Shown one piece after another: positions 11,831 to 25,400 of a stretch of 64,000 bases of DNA (position 1 is its first letter; every line of letters starts with the position of its first letter). The position numbers and the translations under genes were made by a program. The notes under the pieces are model-generated. The model ran no database searches and had not been told where the DNA came from. It saw nothing but the letters and a program-made list of their open reading frames with translations. This DNA comes from Calliphora vicina (Eukaryota; Arthropoda; Insecta; Diptera; Calliphoridae), in the NCBI RefSeq assembly GCF_958450345.1, contig NC_088783.1, positions 100,249,302 through 100,313,301 of the forward strand, in the 5' to 3' direction.

Positions 11831-12112
11831 TACTCCCAAACTATTATCGACTATTATCGATAATTTTTTGTTATGTTGGCAGGATAATAGTCTTTAAGAA
11901 CTGGTATGATGTGTCACTGCACCGTTTATACCTGCTGTGTTATTAAACATTTTCACAGGTATTATATTTTAGACAAATTTTAATTTCAGTGGAATAGAAG
12001 TCCTTAGGGACTTCCACGAGAAAGGTCAAAGTGTCCTCTTTAAGCCCATATATACCTGTTGACCTGTTTGTTGAACACTTTTTTCATTTATATGAAATTA
12101 CTCCCAATTTTT

Positions 12113-12490
12113 TATACCCTTCACCTTTGTGAGAAGGGTATATACCATGGTAGGCGTTCATATTGTTCAGGTTACGATGATTTTGTCAAACAACCCGAAT
12201 GTGAACAAAAGAGCGTAATAGAGCGTAAAAATACACACATTTCATTCAGTTTCTTAAAATCAGCAAAATCGGTCAACAAATGGCTGAGATATGAGGAAAA
12301 AACCAGGACAACCTCGATTTTTGATCTATTTTTGACCTATATATGGATTACTATGTCATTAAAATAGACAATATGGATATCTAATGATAGATATTTCATA
12401 GACCTTTGCAACGACGTATATAAGACCATAGAAAGTTGAACCTACAATGGGTCAAAATCGGAAAAAATATTTTTTAACCCGATTTTTTTT
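12113..12490 (-). repeat. DINE-like short element, minus orientation, partial
   Basis: The reverse complement ends GAAGGGTATAAA and contains the core CCTCATATCTCAGCCATTTG and the TGGATATCTA ATGATAG-type block (same block, opposite strand) shared with the copies at 26,750, 32,906, 43,150, 47,093, 52,339 and 60,672. It lacks the AACAAGTAAGA start. Non-coding. Confidence 0.7.
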
Positions 12491-12494
12491 CTCA

Positions 12495-13540
12495 CCAGTA
12501 AAAATGCAGTATAAAATTATCTAACTACTATTATTTGCTCATTACCACCGAACTACTTACTGTGCTAATCAACCAACTAACTTTTTAGTTATTCCAGTCG
12601 AAGGTCTTTATGTTCCATTCAGAAAATATACATACATTCGGTTTCAATAAACAATTTGAGAATAGCAAAAAAAAAATCAGAGTCAAATTCATTTCATACT
12701 ACAAGCTAATTGGAAGCCTAGTATACGCCGCAATTTTAGCTTAAAACATACCTAAAACATTAAAAAATTAAATATAATCAGTTTAAACTATTATTTGTGT
12801 CTTTAAAATCTAAATACTTTCACATAGTAACATTTTATTATTTTCTTCTATTCAAATCATCTTGAAAAAAGTTTCAAGGGTTTTTGTGTTTTCAGTCGTG
12901 GTAGCGATTCTCGTGGAATTGCCCATAATGAAAAGGTTTTATTAACAGTTTTGCCTGTCAGTTAACCGTTATTTTTAATCAATGAAACGAATTTCGCCCA
13001 ATTTGTAGTTAAGCTCCGTTATTTTACCACTGAGACTTCGAATGTATCAATTACAACAACTGAAATATTACAATTAACAGCGAACCATTCATATAATTTA
13101 ATTTAATGTAATATTTATAATGTGATATACCTACTTGATGTTAAACAGTTATGCAGTAATCAGTATCACGATTTTTTTATAAATTTTTGTATTTCATTTC
13201 GCCATGACCATTAAAAAATAATAAAATGTTTAAGTTTAAGGTTTTTAAATTTAACTGCAAGAGTAATTAATTATTAAGACATAATAATGCAACATCAATG
13301 TTGTAAACATTTGAAAATTTCCGGAAAAACAATAATAGAAACAATTAAAAACATTTTCGTAATTAATTTTTATGATTAAAAAATAAATTTTTGTCTTAAC
13401 TTATTTTTAGCATTAAAAAAATTCGATTTTAAGTTTTACATACATAGGTACATTAAATGTTGTTAGAAAATAATCCAAGTCGTCTATAGGAGGATAGTTA
13501 ACTAGCTTAATTTTATGCCTGTTAAACGTTTAATTTCTTT
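12495..13540. other. Intergenic AT-rich DNA
   Basis: No open frame of note on either strand and no repeat end I can delimit. Composition is strongly AT, with A and T homopolymer runs. Confidence 0.35.
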
Positions 13541-13884
13541 ACATGTTTACGGTCGACCTCGATCGAAAAATAAGTGATAATAAATCTGAATCTTCTAAAC
13601 TACTTGTCCGATTGTAAAATTTTGTATGAACGAATCGTAGAGGAAATATGCTTTCAGAAAATGGAATACGTAACCATCCTGTTAGATACGGGGTGTCAAA
13701 GTTAATCACCTCTGGTTAGGAAAACTTTGTAAAGCGCGAGTCCAAAAAATCTTAGACACACTATTCAAGCCAAAACTTATCCTTGGTCCAACAAATTATT
13801 ATTTATTTAATCACGTTTGCTTTTAAAAATATGTCAGATATTATTTTTTCTAAATCATTAATTTTGAACTGTTATTTCGGGCAA

Positions 13885-14875
13885 AATGGTCACCAAAAAA
13901 AGGACTTGAAAAAATAATTAAAACTTTTCAAAAAATCGAATATGGTCATTCAAACAAATAGCAAAAGAATTGAATGTTCATCGTCACACTGTTTCAAAGT
14001 ATAAGGAAGACATAAACATTGAAAGCAAACCCGGATCAGGAAGAAAAAAATTTCCAACAGATATTGGTAAGGCAAAAGAAGTCGAACAACTCTTTCGAAG
14101 AGCACCCAACACTTTTATCAGAAAAGCAGATCGTAAAGTTAAATGCTCTGATTCTTTTGTGCGCAGTGCCAAAGCTAATCCTGGGTTGAGGTCGTATAAA
14201 GTTTAGAAAGTAAAGAACTTAGAAGCAAAACAACGAGCGAAAAAATTAGGGTAAAATTTTATAATGATGAATTTTTATGATGAAAGTTATGTACTGGCAG
14301 ACTTTTCACAACTTCCGGGTCAAGATTTTTATGTGGCTGATGGGCGAGATAATCACCCTTATCGTGGTTGGCGTAAACGTCTTGTGCCTACGACAGTAAT
14401 ACGACAGTTATAGATTAACGAAACAGTTTGCATATTATCTTTAATATAGTACGAAACTATCGTAGGCGTAAGACGTTTACGCCAACCACGATAAGGGTGA
14501 CTGTTCAAGAATAATACCGGATAAAAAACATACGAAATTCTCGTGTGGCAACCCATTTACAGTTGTAGCAAAAGAACCCAATAATTTATGATATCAGGCA
14601 CGATAAACACAGGAATATATATTTCGGAGTATCTACAAAAACGGCTTTTACATTTCTTAAAACAGCTCAGAGTGCCATCATATATTTTGGAAAAAGGGCC
14701 CATGAGTCGAATTAAAACAATAATGTAAGTTTGGTCCATGAGAGACAAATCCATCCTACTGTTCAGAACTTCGGTCTGTATAAAGGCTCTTGTAAAAAAA
14801 ATAATTAAAGAACACAGGAAAGGTATCCAGGACATGTCAGAGTTTAAGCGTAAATGGACCATTAAAGAGGTAACA
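13885..14875 (+). pseudogene. Tc1/mariner-superfamily transposase relic
   Basis: The plus strand encodes the paired helix-turn-helix DNA-binding part: IAKELNVHRHTVSKYKED then SGRKKFPTDIGKAKEVEQLF and NPGLRSYKV. After a stop and shift it gives DESYVLADFSQLPGQDFYVA, the first catalytic-Asp region (the D of the DDE/D triad), then after an inserted inverted-repeat element and further shifts GTINTGIYISEYLQKRLLHF. The order and wording match IS630/Tc1/mariner transposases. The second and third catalytic acids are not recovered and several stops are present, so it is dead. Confidence 0.8.
14354..14499. repeat. Inverted-repeat element inside the mariner relic
   Basis: CACCCTTATCGTGGTTGGCG at the left and CGCCAACCACGATAAGGGTG at the right are perfect 20-base inverted termini; the pairing continues inwards through the GTAAACGTCTTacGCC-type stretch. 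The element sits in the transposase reading frame between the two catalytic-domain blocks, so it inserted after the mariner. I find no clear target duplication. A diverged relative lies at 43,506-43,600. Confidence 0.75.
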
Positions 14876-15119
14876 TAAGCAACTATAAAATCTTTAATGA
14901 AACTTAGTTATAAAGCAAGTCTTATATGTAGTTTAAATGATTTTTTTTTATCTTGACTTCATATTGCTTTTCGCAAATATCGATTCGAAATTTTCAGGAG
15001 ATGGTTTGTAAAGAAAAAAAAAATTAAAAAATTACGGCTAAAACAGGCATTTTGAGTCCAGTCAACTGTAATAAAAAAGCCCCTAAAGTATGGTTGGAGA
15101 ATCTTGACGAACTAACATT

Positions 15120-15157
15120 AGTAAATGCTACCGGGCGAAGCCGGGGCGGTCAACTAG
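15120..15157 (+). mobile_element. Helitron-like 3' end
   Basis: The stretch ACCGGGCGAAGCCGGGG, followed after a short spacer by CAACTAGT, is the kind of GC-rich hairpin plus CTAG terminus found at the 3' ends of many insect Helitrons, which insert between A and T. A block near 13,590-13,640 (TCTAAACTACTTGTCCGATT) is also typical of such elements, so a Helitron may span about 13,550-15,157 and would contain the mariner relic. No Rep/helicase protein is present. Boundaries on the left are unproven. Confidence 0.5.
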
Positions 15158-15159
15158 TT

Positions 15160-16460
15160 TCTAATAAATTTCAAAACAACACGTAAATAGTTTTTTTTGG
15201 CAATAACGCAAGCCGCATATTCGTGAAAAATTTAAAAATTTTGAAATGAGTTTGAAAAATCGCAAAATTTTGACAAAAATAGTTTTTAAGGTTTGTTAAA
15301 GATTTTTTTTTTAAATGTGTACAATTTTTACATATTTGATAAATTGCTAATAAGAATTCCAAAAGAAAAAATGTCACATCTAGTTTTTATATGTTTTTAC
15401 AAAATTAATTTTCCTCTCCTACGATTCATTCATACATCATTTTGCAATCACACTAGTAGTTTAGAAGATTTCTTAACACTTGTTTTCGATCGACCTCTCT
15501 GTGATTTGATGTTTAGGCTCTTGTATATTTTCAACTGTTGATTGGAGATAAATAGGTAGGTCAATATTTAAAAAAAAAAAGTTTAAAAGAGATTTCCATT
15601 AACAGCAACAATTTATATAATGGAAGTTGTGTTGGTACATGAAAATTAGGTTTATATTACATTATGTTTTTATTTATAATTAAAGTGGAAACAATAATTT
15701 ATTGTACATTTCACAATATTTCACCTGGAAATTTAAAAAATTAAAACTGAAATAAAACAAAAATCACCGCATAATAATACAACAATGGCTGTGCAATAAA
15801 AACAAATAAAACAACAATTAAATGGAAGAAAACAGTGAGAAAACAACAAATACATTTCGTATTAAATAACTTTATTGTTTTTGTAATTTCTTTAACAAAA
15901 TATTTATTTTAAGGAAAGAAAAAAAATACGTATTTGGTAATACAATGGATGAATGTTACAATGAAAGCATACAAAAATAAATAAGTAAATAAATAAGAAA
16001 CAAACAAAAATTGTTAACAAAAATATAAAATTTTAAACCAAAATACTTGTATTTCGTCACGCTAATTTACGCGGTTTTTTTCAAGACTTTTATTACATGA
16101 TTATTTTATTGTTATTATTTGTGATGATAGCGAGGATGTTGTTGTTGTTGCTGCTGCCGTTATATTGTATTTACCCAAATTACAAGACACTCAGAGAAAG
16201 AGCAAGAAAGAGTTAGAGAATAAGAAATAAGGAGTAATTAAAATTGACCAACATTTACAGTTAGCTATGTCTCAAATAGTGTTGTTGTTGTTAGTTTCGT
16301 TACACGTAAATAAACATAAATTTGATCTGCTAATGTTGACTGTGATGATTGCAAACATAATTACTTATGTATTTTTTTCAAATCAAACTATTTTCACAAA
16401 GACTTTTCACACACCATCGTTAAATTGTTACTTAATGTTATTATTGTTACTATGTTTTTT
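15160..16460. other. Intergenic region downstream of the NRF-6-like gene
   Basis: Strongly AT-rich with A-tracts, a (TTG/CTG) repeat near 16,136-16,155, and no gene-like frame. It follows the 3' end of the minus-strand gene and probably carries its 3' untranslated region over the part next to 16,480. Confidence 0.4.
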
Positions 16461-16462
16461 GT

Positions 16463-16468
16463 TTTATT
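16463..16468 (-). terminator. Candidate polyadenylation signal AATAAA
   Basis: The minus strand reads AATAAA at 16,468-16,463, about 15 bases after the stop codon of the NRF-6-like gene. Very close to the stop, but flies often have short 3' untranslated regions. In such AT-rich DNA the motif occurs by chance, so confidence is modest. Confidence 0.3.
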
Positions 16469-16482
16469 ATTAGGTATACTTC

Positions 16483-19400
16483 CTATAAATTATTGCCAAG
16501 TATATTTTCAAGTGCAGCCATTAGTGGGCCATCAAGTAAAATGTAGAGCAACAATGAACTCACTTGTATCAACAGCGTGCAGCCAACAAAAAGGGCCAAC
16601 TGAAATTTTACAACAGTTACTACAAACATGAATTAATTTATTTTGTTATGAACCCACCGATTGTCCTGTTGACCAATATATGGGCACATCGGCCGTAAAC
16701 ACCAGTAGACGTATTATTATGGGTGTGATGATTAAATTAATCGGTGTAAGTTTTTCGAAAACATGGGCGTATTTGAAACTTAAGACTTTGTAAATCACAT
16801 CTGAAAAAAAAATAAGAAAAATGTAAAGAATTCAAAAATGCGAAAAGGCAGTAACAAATTTTTTGTATTTTCTTTTTATTTTAAATACTACTTGTAAATA
16901 TTTTATTTACTTTCGTATTAAAAATATTCAATGATAAACCTTTTTTAAATGTTTCCGTATCTAATACCGATTTCAATTGATTATCACATAAAATATTGTT
17001 ACAAAATTGCACTATCAATTTTAATTTAATGGTCTGTAACGTCTGCTTGGCAACATTCATCAGTTGAAGCTTCTACTTATCAACAATGTTCATAACACGC
17101 AGTTATTAACATTGTTTCTAAGTATGGCGGCATTAAATGTTAAAACTGCTAACATTAACATTGAAGCTGCTAGAAATAGAACATTCTAATTTTGTCGGTT
17201 AAGACAATTCATGAAGCTGCTGATAGATGGCACTGTGTACAAATAGTGGCAGTGAGTTGCAGTCAGTTTAGTTTATGATATGCGCTGTTAGAATTAACAT
17301 AAACTGCATTACCAGTGTATTCTTGTACATTATAAATTGAGTAATATAAATGTGTGTATTAAAAGAAAGTGACTATTTAAATTGTTGTTTAAATTTGAAT
17401 TAAATAATACAGCTTTTATTTGCATCATTTTGCAAAGACCTACAAATTTTGCAGTTATCCCATAATAAAGTTATTATGTATTTATTTATTATTTGCCAAA
17501 GTTATTATGTATTCCAAGTGAGTAGGTGAAATGCAAAACTCTCTCGTTACACATATTTTGGAAAAACATGTTGCTACTGATTAAATGGACCAAATTAGTC
17601 CAATGTTTTAAATTCTTAGATGTTATTCCATTCTTGACTAAAACTCTACAGTTGAAAAAAATTAAATAAACTGCAACATAGAGAAGGACTGCCAAAATCA
17701 ATAGTTATCTCAATTTTTTTAATTTTTGTAATGAACGAGTTTTGCATCTCACCTACTCAAGTGTTTATCAAACAATAGACTTTTTGACTCTAGACACCTT
17801 CCGGTCCAAAATTAGTTTGATGTCAGATATCATCCCAAAGTAAAACAAAATTTATCAACTTTTTTGATTTTATTCGCTTTTCATTGCTTTTTTGATATGG
17901 AAGCTTATACAAATTTATACCAATATATAAAGGAAATTTAGTTCTTAACAAAACATGGTTTTAATTATTCAAATCGGATGATTAGTATTTTCTCCTCCAG
18001 CGCATATGAATTAAAAAAAATAGAAAACTTTACAAAAAAAATGTTTGCTCTATAACTTTTACAAATATAAACCAATTTTAGCAATTAATATCTCAATGTT
18101 TGTCTATATAAAATAGTCTTTAAAACACTGTGCAAAAAAAAATAGGTTTTCATAGAAAAAAATTAAAAAATTAAAAAAAAAATTTTAAAAATTAATAAAA
18201 AAAAATAAAAACTAAAGCGAAACTTTTGATAAAAACTTAGACAATTTGTTGATATATACATTTTATACATACATTTTGTGAAAGCTCAATTCTTTGCCTA
18301 TCCATAATAGTTTAAAATATATAAAAATCGAATGTATTTAAATCGATATAAAAATGTGTGCCTTAGAGGTACTAAAGTACTACGACCTACGCTAAAACAG
18401 CTTTTTAAAAATAACTCAAAATCTTTGAAAACAGTTTAAGTATGTCCTCACCTAGGCCACAACCCCACTAGATCGCTTTTCAAGTTCTGACAAAAAGTGT
18501 TATTTTGTAGCAGAGTGACATGTTTTAATTTGAATATTTTTAAAAAAATATATTTTTCTACATTACTTTTTCAAGTCGCCTGAAACAATTTTTGTCTTTT
18601 TATCTCATATTTTGAAAAACTGAAAAATGCATTTTTTTCCTTGTAAAATACATAAAATTTTAAATTTATTGACAAAACTTTCATAAAACAAATTTCCCTG
18701 ATTGCTGTGATTTCAATACATTTACATGCATTAAGAAATAGATTTTTTTAAAATCGTTTGAATTCAAACTTTTTCAGATATGTGGAAAAAAGTGGAACCT
18801 CTAACCTCGTAGGTTAGAGTTTCTTCGCACTAAGTTTGAGCATATTTTGTAAAAACAAAATAAAAATTAAAAATTCCCCTGAAAAGCACAATCTTTTCAA
18901 TATTCGGAATACATTTCCAATTTTACTTTGCTTAAACCGCAAGAAAAACCATGTAAACCTACCCAGCAAAAAATTTCACAAAATGAAATCGAGTAAAAAA
19001 TCCATTTGAAAACAATAACATATGTGTAAATTTTTGAATTTGTATACCCTGCACCAAGGCGTATCTAATAAGGTGACGTCGAAAAGCCAGCTGACTATTT
19101 TTTGCTCGATTTGTTTTTTCACTTCTAGCTGTCAAAGTTTGTATACATTTCTTTATTAATTTAAATTAACGATTTTGTTTCTTTTAAGCTGGCCACACAC
19201 GGAATGATTTGTTAGCCTGATTTGTGATTGAAAATTTTCAATTACTTGTGATTTTGTTCGCGCACAGCCCCATTAACAAGTAACAAGACGTCGAACACGA
19301 ACAAATCGGACTCACAAATCATCCGTGTGTGGCCAGCTTTAATAAAAAATATAAAATAGTAGAAAATTATTGAAAGTAAATTTCACGTATTTATTTATTT

Positions 19401-22400
19401 CCACCCCTGTTTTTGATTTTTGCAGTCTGCTGTTGTTTAGCTGTTTGACAGCTAGCAAATAATTTTACAAAAACAAAGTACATATTGTTTTTGGTAAAGT
19501 TGTATTTGTTGTAGAATTGGGTATACCTGTAAACCTGTAAAATCATAGTGAGGAGGGTATATTGGGTTAGTGCTGATGTTTTTAACGTGCAAAAATATTG
19601 AATTTGGTTACATTTTCCCTATCTGAAAATAGTTAAGCTGTCATCAATATCTTCGTTATATAGATATCCACACCCAATTCAGCACAAGTATTTTAATAAA
19701 TTTTCAATTGTTCAAAATTTATTTGAATGATAATGAACAATTTTCGCATTTTTATATACATAGATACATACCTCCATAATTGGACATGGCCGATAGAACA
19801 GTCCAAAACAAAATACAGCACCATATTATATGGGTGGTAACAATGAGAAAGGCTTTGGTCAACTTATTTACTTGAAGCAAAATCAAATTGAGGCCAAATA
19901 TATAAAAAGCAATCAGTGTTAAAGAGAATAGCCAACCTAAAATATACAAAATATTTAAACAAAATAAAAGAAAAAGAAGTAACAATTACCTGAGACCACA
20001 AAAAATATGTTGATATTGAAATTATGATTCATTTTGTAGATAATATGACCCAAACAAATGCCCAACAGATGAGGAATGATAAACAAACAAATATTGTCCA
20101 ATATCAAATTGAAATTGACCAATTCATACAGCAAAGTTGTTCTATAGAAGATTTCAAATTATTTTGTTTATTTTTTTTTACTTAAAAACTATACAGAAAT
20201 TAAAACTCACGTATAACCGTATTCGTAGACGGGTCCCAGAGACCACAATGTGGCTGCTGCTATTGAAATGCAAAATATGGTTGTGCCAATAATGATGGAA
20301 TAACGCAATTGTATCTCCACCAGTAGCATCAGTAAACACGAGGTAACATAAAATTGTATTTGCAAAGATATAAACCAAGTCCAAGGCATGCACTTGAATA
20401 AAAAGCAGAAAAGATTCACTAACATTTTAACGATCTCCGATTTTAATTAAATTCAAAGTATTCATTCTACTCTTAAATGCGAATTAAATGTTGTATAAAC
20501 CAAGGACATATCGTATAAACTTCATGTATTACAGCTCTCAAAGTTGGACATAATTATGTCAGCAATGTTTGGGATCGAATAATAATTGAACGCGTCATTC
20601 GATTTTAACAATGCTGTTTTTTGAAAGGATTCGGTTTTATCTTTGAAAGTGTTATATAAAAAGTGCATATCGTCCCCTTAATAAAACAATAGTATATACT
20701 TTTTTTGCCATTTCGAAATAATTGAGTTTAAAATTTTTGTCTTAGTAGACATCTAGAACAAAAGTAATATTTCAATTGATCTTTTGACCCACTTTGTGGA
20801 AGTAGAATTTCACCAAATTTTGACCACATATAGACGATATGTTCTTAGCAAGCGGACTTCCAAAATCGAAAAATGTCCTCCATCCTTGGATATCTCAAAA
20901 ACTATTTATTTTCTTAATATTTGGGATCCCAATGGTCCAACAAGTTTTATTAATATCCAATATTCTTGGATTATAAAAATACATTGCAAAGGAACAAAAG
21001 ACTATAACTCGAAAATTATCTTTAACCAAAATGTTATTTCATATGAATTGTGTAATATCTTTTAAACGCAAAATAAGCTAGAGTTATAAAAAACGATTTT
21101 TGTGACCTTTTTCCAATATTTCACGTAACTTAATGTTGACTTATCGTAGCTTTTACCATCATATTTAGAAAATTAAGTCGAAGGTGTTACCCGTTGTCCA
21201 TATACGATATGCCCTTGGTTTGTAAACCTGTATCAAACTAGAGAAAAATTTAAAACTCTATTTTTGTGTCGAAATATTTTGGAATTTCCTGAGTTACATT
21301 TTCTTAAAGGAGTCTAATTTTTGTAAATCTTTAATAAATTTACTGTAAAACAGTCAAGTTTAAACTTTTACTTACCCTCTCTGTTGGTGGGAAATATGTG
21401 TCCATGTAGAAGATGTTACTAAACATGTTATGTGGACAATTTTTATAGTCTCTAGAAGGCAATTCCAATGTTACATTGTAATGGAAATATTTGTCCAACA
21501 GTTGAGCTGCGTACAACACAAAGGTATACGATGGAGTTAAACTACAATAAAATAAGCTATAATTACAACTTTGTATAAATATTTAAACGTTTTTTTTTAT
21601 AATTTCGTAGCATTAACATAGTTTAACAAACCTATACAATTTGTTAAACATTAATAAAACATACAAAAACTATAGCATAACTTAAGGCAGATAAATGTTT
21701 AGTGTGTGTTTTAACATTGTTTAGCAACAATGTTTATAGTGAAATGTTGACCATGTTTATATACATGAATGTTGAATAAAATTTGTCATATGCAGTGCAT
21801 GATACGAGGGTAACTATTAATTAATATGTATATTTAATTAATATTTTTAGAATCTATATACTAATTAATTTACTTATTATTTTCATTTATTGGAATATTT
21901 GGTATTATAATGGTATTTGTTTGTGCCAACTAAAACAAAATAAAAAACAATATGTATAACAATTTACCCAAATAGTTTTTTTAGTATAAGTTTTAAAACA
22001 TGTTTCAATTGTTCAAAAACATTAAATTTGTCCTTTGGCAATGATTTAAAAAAGTCATACGATAAATTCGCTCCACTAAAATGAAAATAATTAACTTTTT
22101 ATTTATACGCCAATTAAATTATAAATATATCGCAAATTGAATAACTCACTTGATCAGAAAATAAACATCCATTACATAAGCATAACGTTGAAGAATGGCA
22201 ACACGTTGTTTCACCTTGTTGTTGGCCAAACCCAAGTCCATGGTATTGGACATAAAACTGTATTCGGCCACCAAATGCAAACATATAAATATAAAGGAAA
22301 ACATAAACATCAGGCCGCATAAAGGAGTGGATGAAGTCTGAAATAAATTATATACCACATTGGGCAGAGATACGAACTCCAAAAGTTCTTCGAAGCAATA

Positions 22401-25400
22401 CGAATGTTGTCTAGAGACAATTTTTGGTAAACTTTCTAAAAAAAAAGTTAAAAAAAAAACAACAAATTAGAGTGTTATATTCGGCTGAGCAGAATCTTAA
22501 ATACCCTCCACCTAAATATTAGGATAATTACAGAAAATACACTGGTATTTTTTTTCATATTTTATACCCTACACCACCATAGTGGGGTACATTGGGATAG
22601 TGCTGATGTTTGTAACGTGCAAAAATATTGTCAAACAACAGGCTGCAATTTCAAAGATATTTGTACCGTGAATTATGTACTGAATTTCGTACGGAAATTT
22701 GAATATATATATTTGTGTGGAATATTTTCGGAAGTGAACCGATATCCACAAAATCCAGTAGTATGATTTTTTGCATCTATGTAAAATTCGATGTCGATAT
22801 TTACAAGACATTTATGTACACAGAGAAAACAGATTCGTAGTGGCAAATGTATTTGTTGAAAATCAAATGATTCTGCCTTGATGGCCGAATTTTACAGTTG
22901 TGGCTACACAATTTTAGAAGGGATAACAAAAGTTTGGTTGTTTCAATCGAAATGTTTCCTTATTAATTGATTTTGTGTTGTTAGAACCGAAAATTTCTTT
23001 GTGTGCAACCGAATCATTCGATTGGCCACAAATTGCCACTTCGAATCTGTTTTCTCTATGTAGGATATTGTGTTTTTTGAAGTGGTCCTTATGTGGCAGC
23101 TATGACCAATTATGGGCCGATCCAAAGCAGTATAGAAAAAAGAGGGAAATAAATCCGATTTGAATGAAATTTGACATGCGCATGGAAGTAGTATTGTCGT
23201 GTTCAAGTTTTTAATTTCGACAGCATGGGCCCACCAGGGCTGCGGCCAGGGGTCCCCAAAGTAGGACATTTCGTATAAATTCAATTTTTAAAACGATCAT
23301 ATTTCTTCGTCTGCTTTCCGATTTTGAAAAATTACATATATAGAATCTCCTAGTGGAGCACTAATTGGTATAAAAAAACAAACAATTTGTGAAAAATATT
23401 GTTACAAAATTGCGTTATCAAAGTATATTTAACGATCTGTAACGACATACAACATGTTTATTTACATTTCCATCGGTAGAAACTTCGAGATAGTCTCATA
23501 TTTTCATTCATAACTCTGGTCGAATGATTTTACTGATTTTTAGGAGAGTGGTGTTTTTTTGTGTATTTTGACAGACGGACAGACAGGCGAACATACAGAA
23601 GGACACACTCAATCGACCTAGAATTTCAAAAGGATCAAAAAAATATTTTTGGGTCTCAGGTGAATATTTCTCAATGTTACTCACGCAATGGCAAACTTAT
23701 TATACCCTCATCCATAGATTTTGTTGGTGGAGGATAGAATAAAAATTATTTTATTTTAACATAAGGATCCAAAGATTGTTACCTACCTCTCTCATTTGTT
23801 TTAAAACGAGTCATAGCAAATTGTTTCATATCCACACTCTCCAAAGTATTTTTCCATTCAGCAATATTTATCAAATTATTAATTTTTAGTGAACCACCAC
23901 CACCAGCATGTTGTTGCAAATGTTGTTCACTTAAGGTGGAACGATTTAGTTCAACAATGTAATGCTTTGCTATAAATACTGTCAGATGAATTAATATCGA
24001 TCCGCAGAGAATTATTCTGAAATAATTGTTTGAATAAGGTTAATGAAACAATATTTATAATGATCATAACTAGACACTTAGTAACTGACAAATAAATATT
24101 AACTTGAATTAAGCTAACCTAACGAATATTCCATCATACTGATGTTATTTGGCATCATTATCTCAATATATTTTATGTATTCATAAGTAAATCGTTTGTT
24201 GCGAGTTGTCAACTTACGAGTACATATTAATATAATTTAATTAAACTAATTAAAATTTTACTACTTTGCATTCGATTCAGACAAAGATGAAAATCTCTTG
24301 CATTTTACATATTAATATATCTTAATAACTACAAATACTTACATCATTATATAAAAGTTGAAATCTTCATAAATTTTATAATTGTCGGTTACAATTCGAT
24401 GCCTTAAATATGTGACATTTCTTACAAAAATGGTTGTTTGAAACAGATAAACGTCCAAAACACTCTCCATGTCCGCATTGGTGCACGATTTCGGGAAACA
24501 TATCATTTGTTGGATTTTTTCAAACTAAAGATACACATACATATTATAGAATTAAAATAAGACGAAATGTATTCAATGTTGGGATAAATATGAATATCCT
24601 TTGGAGTTTCAATATTAGACATCTTAATAATTACTTTCAGAATATAAAATTTCATGGGGATCATTTTTGGGAAAGATTTTAACCCTATATTTTCTCTCTT
24701 TGGGCGTCAGTTCAAATCTGTTTCAAAAAGTCATTTCAAATCTGTTTCAATCAAGTCTCAATTTGTTGGACAGTGTTATTAACGCGAACAGTTTCAACAT
24801 GCTTAAGTATCAGCTTATACAACTTTAAAACTGGTTTTGGCTTAATTTACTATTAATAAATTCCCGGGAATGAAAAAACTCCTTGGAACTGGAGTTCAGA
24901 TTAAGTCGACCTTCAAGAAAATTTAATTTTCCTGTATTAAATAAACACAGATAGAATTATTGCTAAATTATTTTCAAACAACCGCCTGTCTGAAACTAAA
25001 TTTATTTTCTATAAATATTTTCATAGATTCTATTAATGTTTTTGTTGGATTTTTATTTTAATACAACACTTGGGATAAAACAACAACACAAGCAAGTAAA
25101 TAAGTGTGTTTGTAGTTATCATGTGCATCTTACTCTCATTCGGTAATTTCGTTTGCATGCGTGTTTTTAACATGAGTTGATATAATTCTCATTTGGTTAA
25201 AAATATTTTATATATAAGTAGTTTTGGTTTTGTCAAACGCTTTCAAAAAGATGTGAATTATCTGATAAACAGATAATAGCATTGTTTAATGTTTTTCATT
25301 ACTTTCCTATTTTCTTTTTTTATTTATAGTTTTTTCTTTATTTTCTTATTTTTGTTTTCTTACATTTTTATTTTTAACAAATTTTTTTATTGGTACTGTT

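Noticed and set aside
16636..16657. In-frame stop TAA at 16,646-16,648 as the end of the NRF-6-like gene
   Set aside because: It lies 9 bases past a good GTGGGT donor, and the next exon restores the conserved C-terminal helix and ends with a proper stop in phase.
22114..22322. Overlapping frames 22114-22320 (minus) and 22137-22322 (plus)
   Set aside because: Out-of-frame or antisense readings of exon 5 of the NRF-6-like gene.
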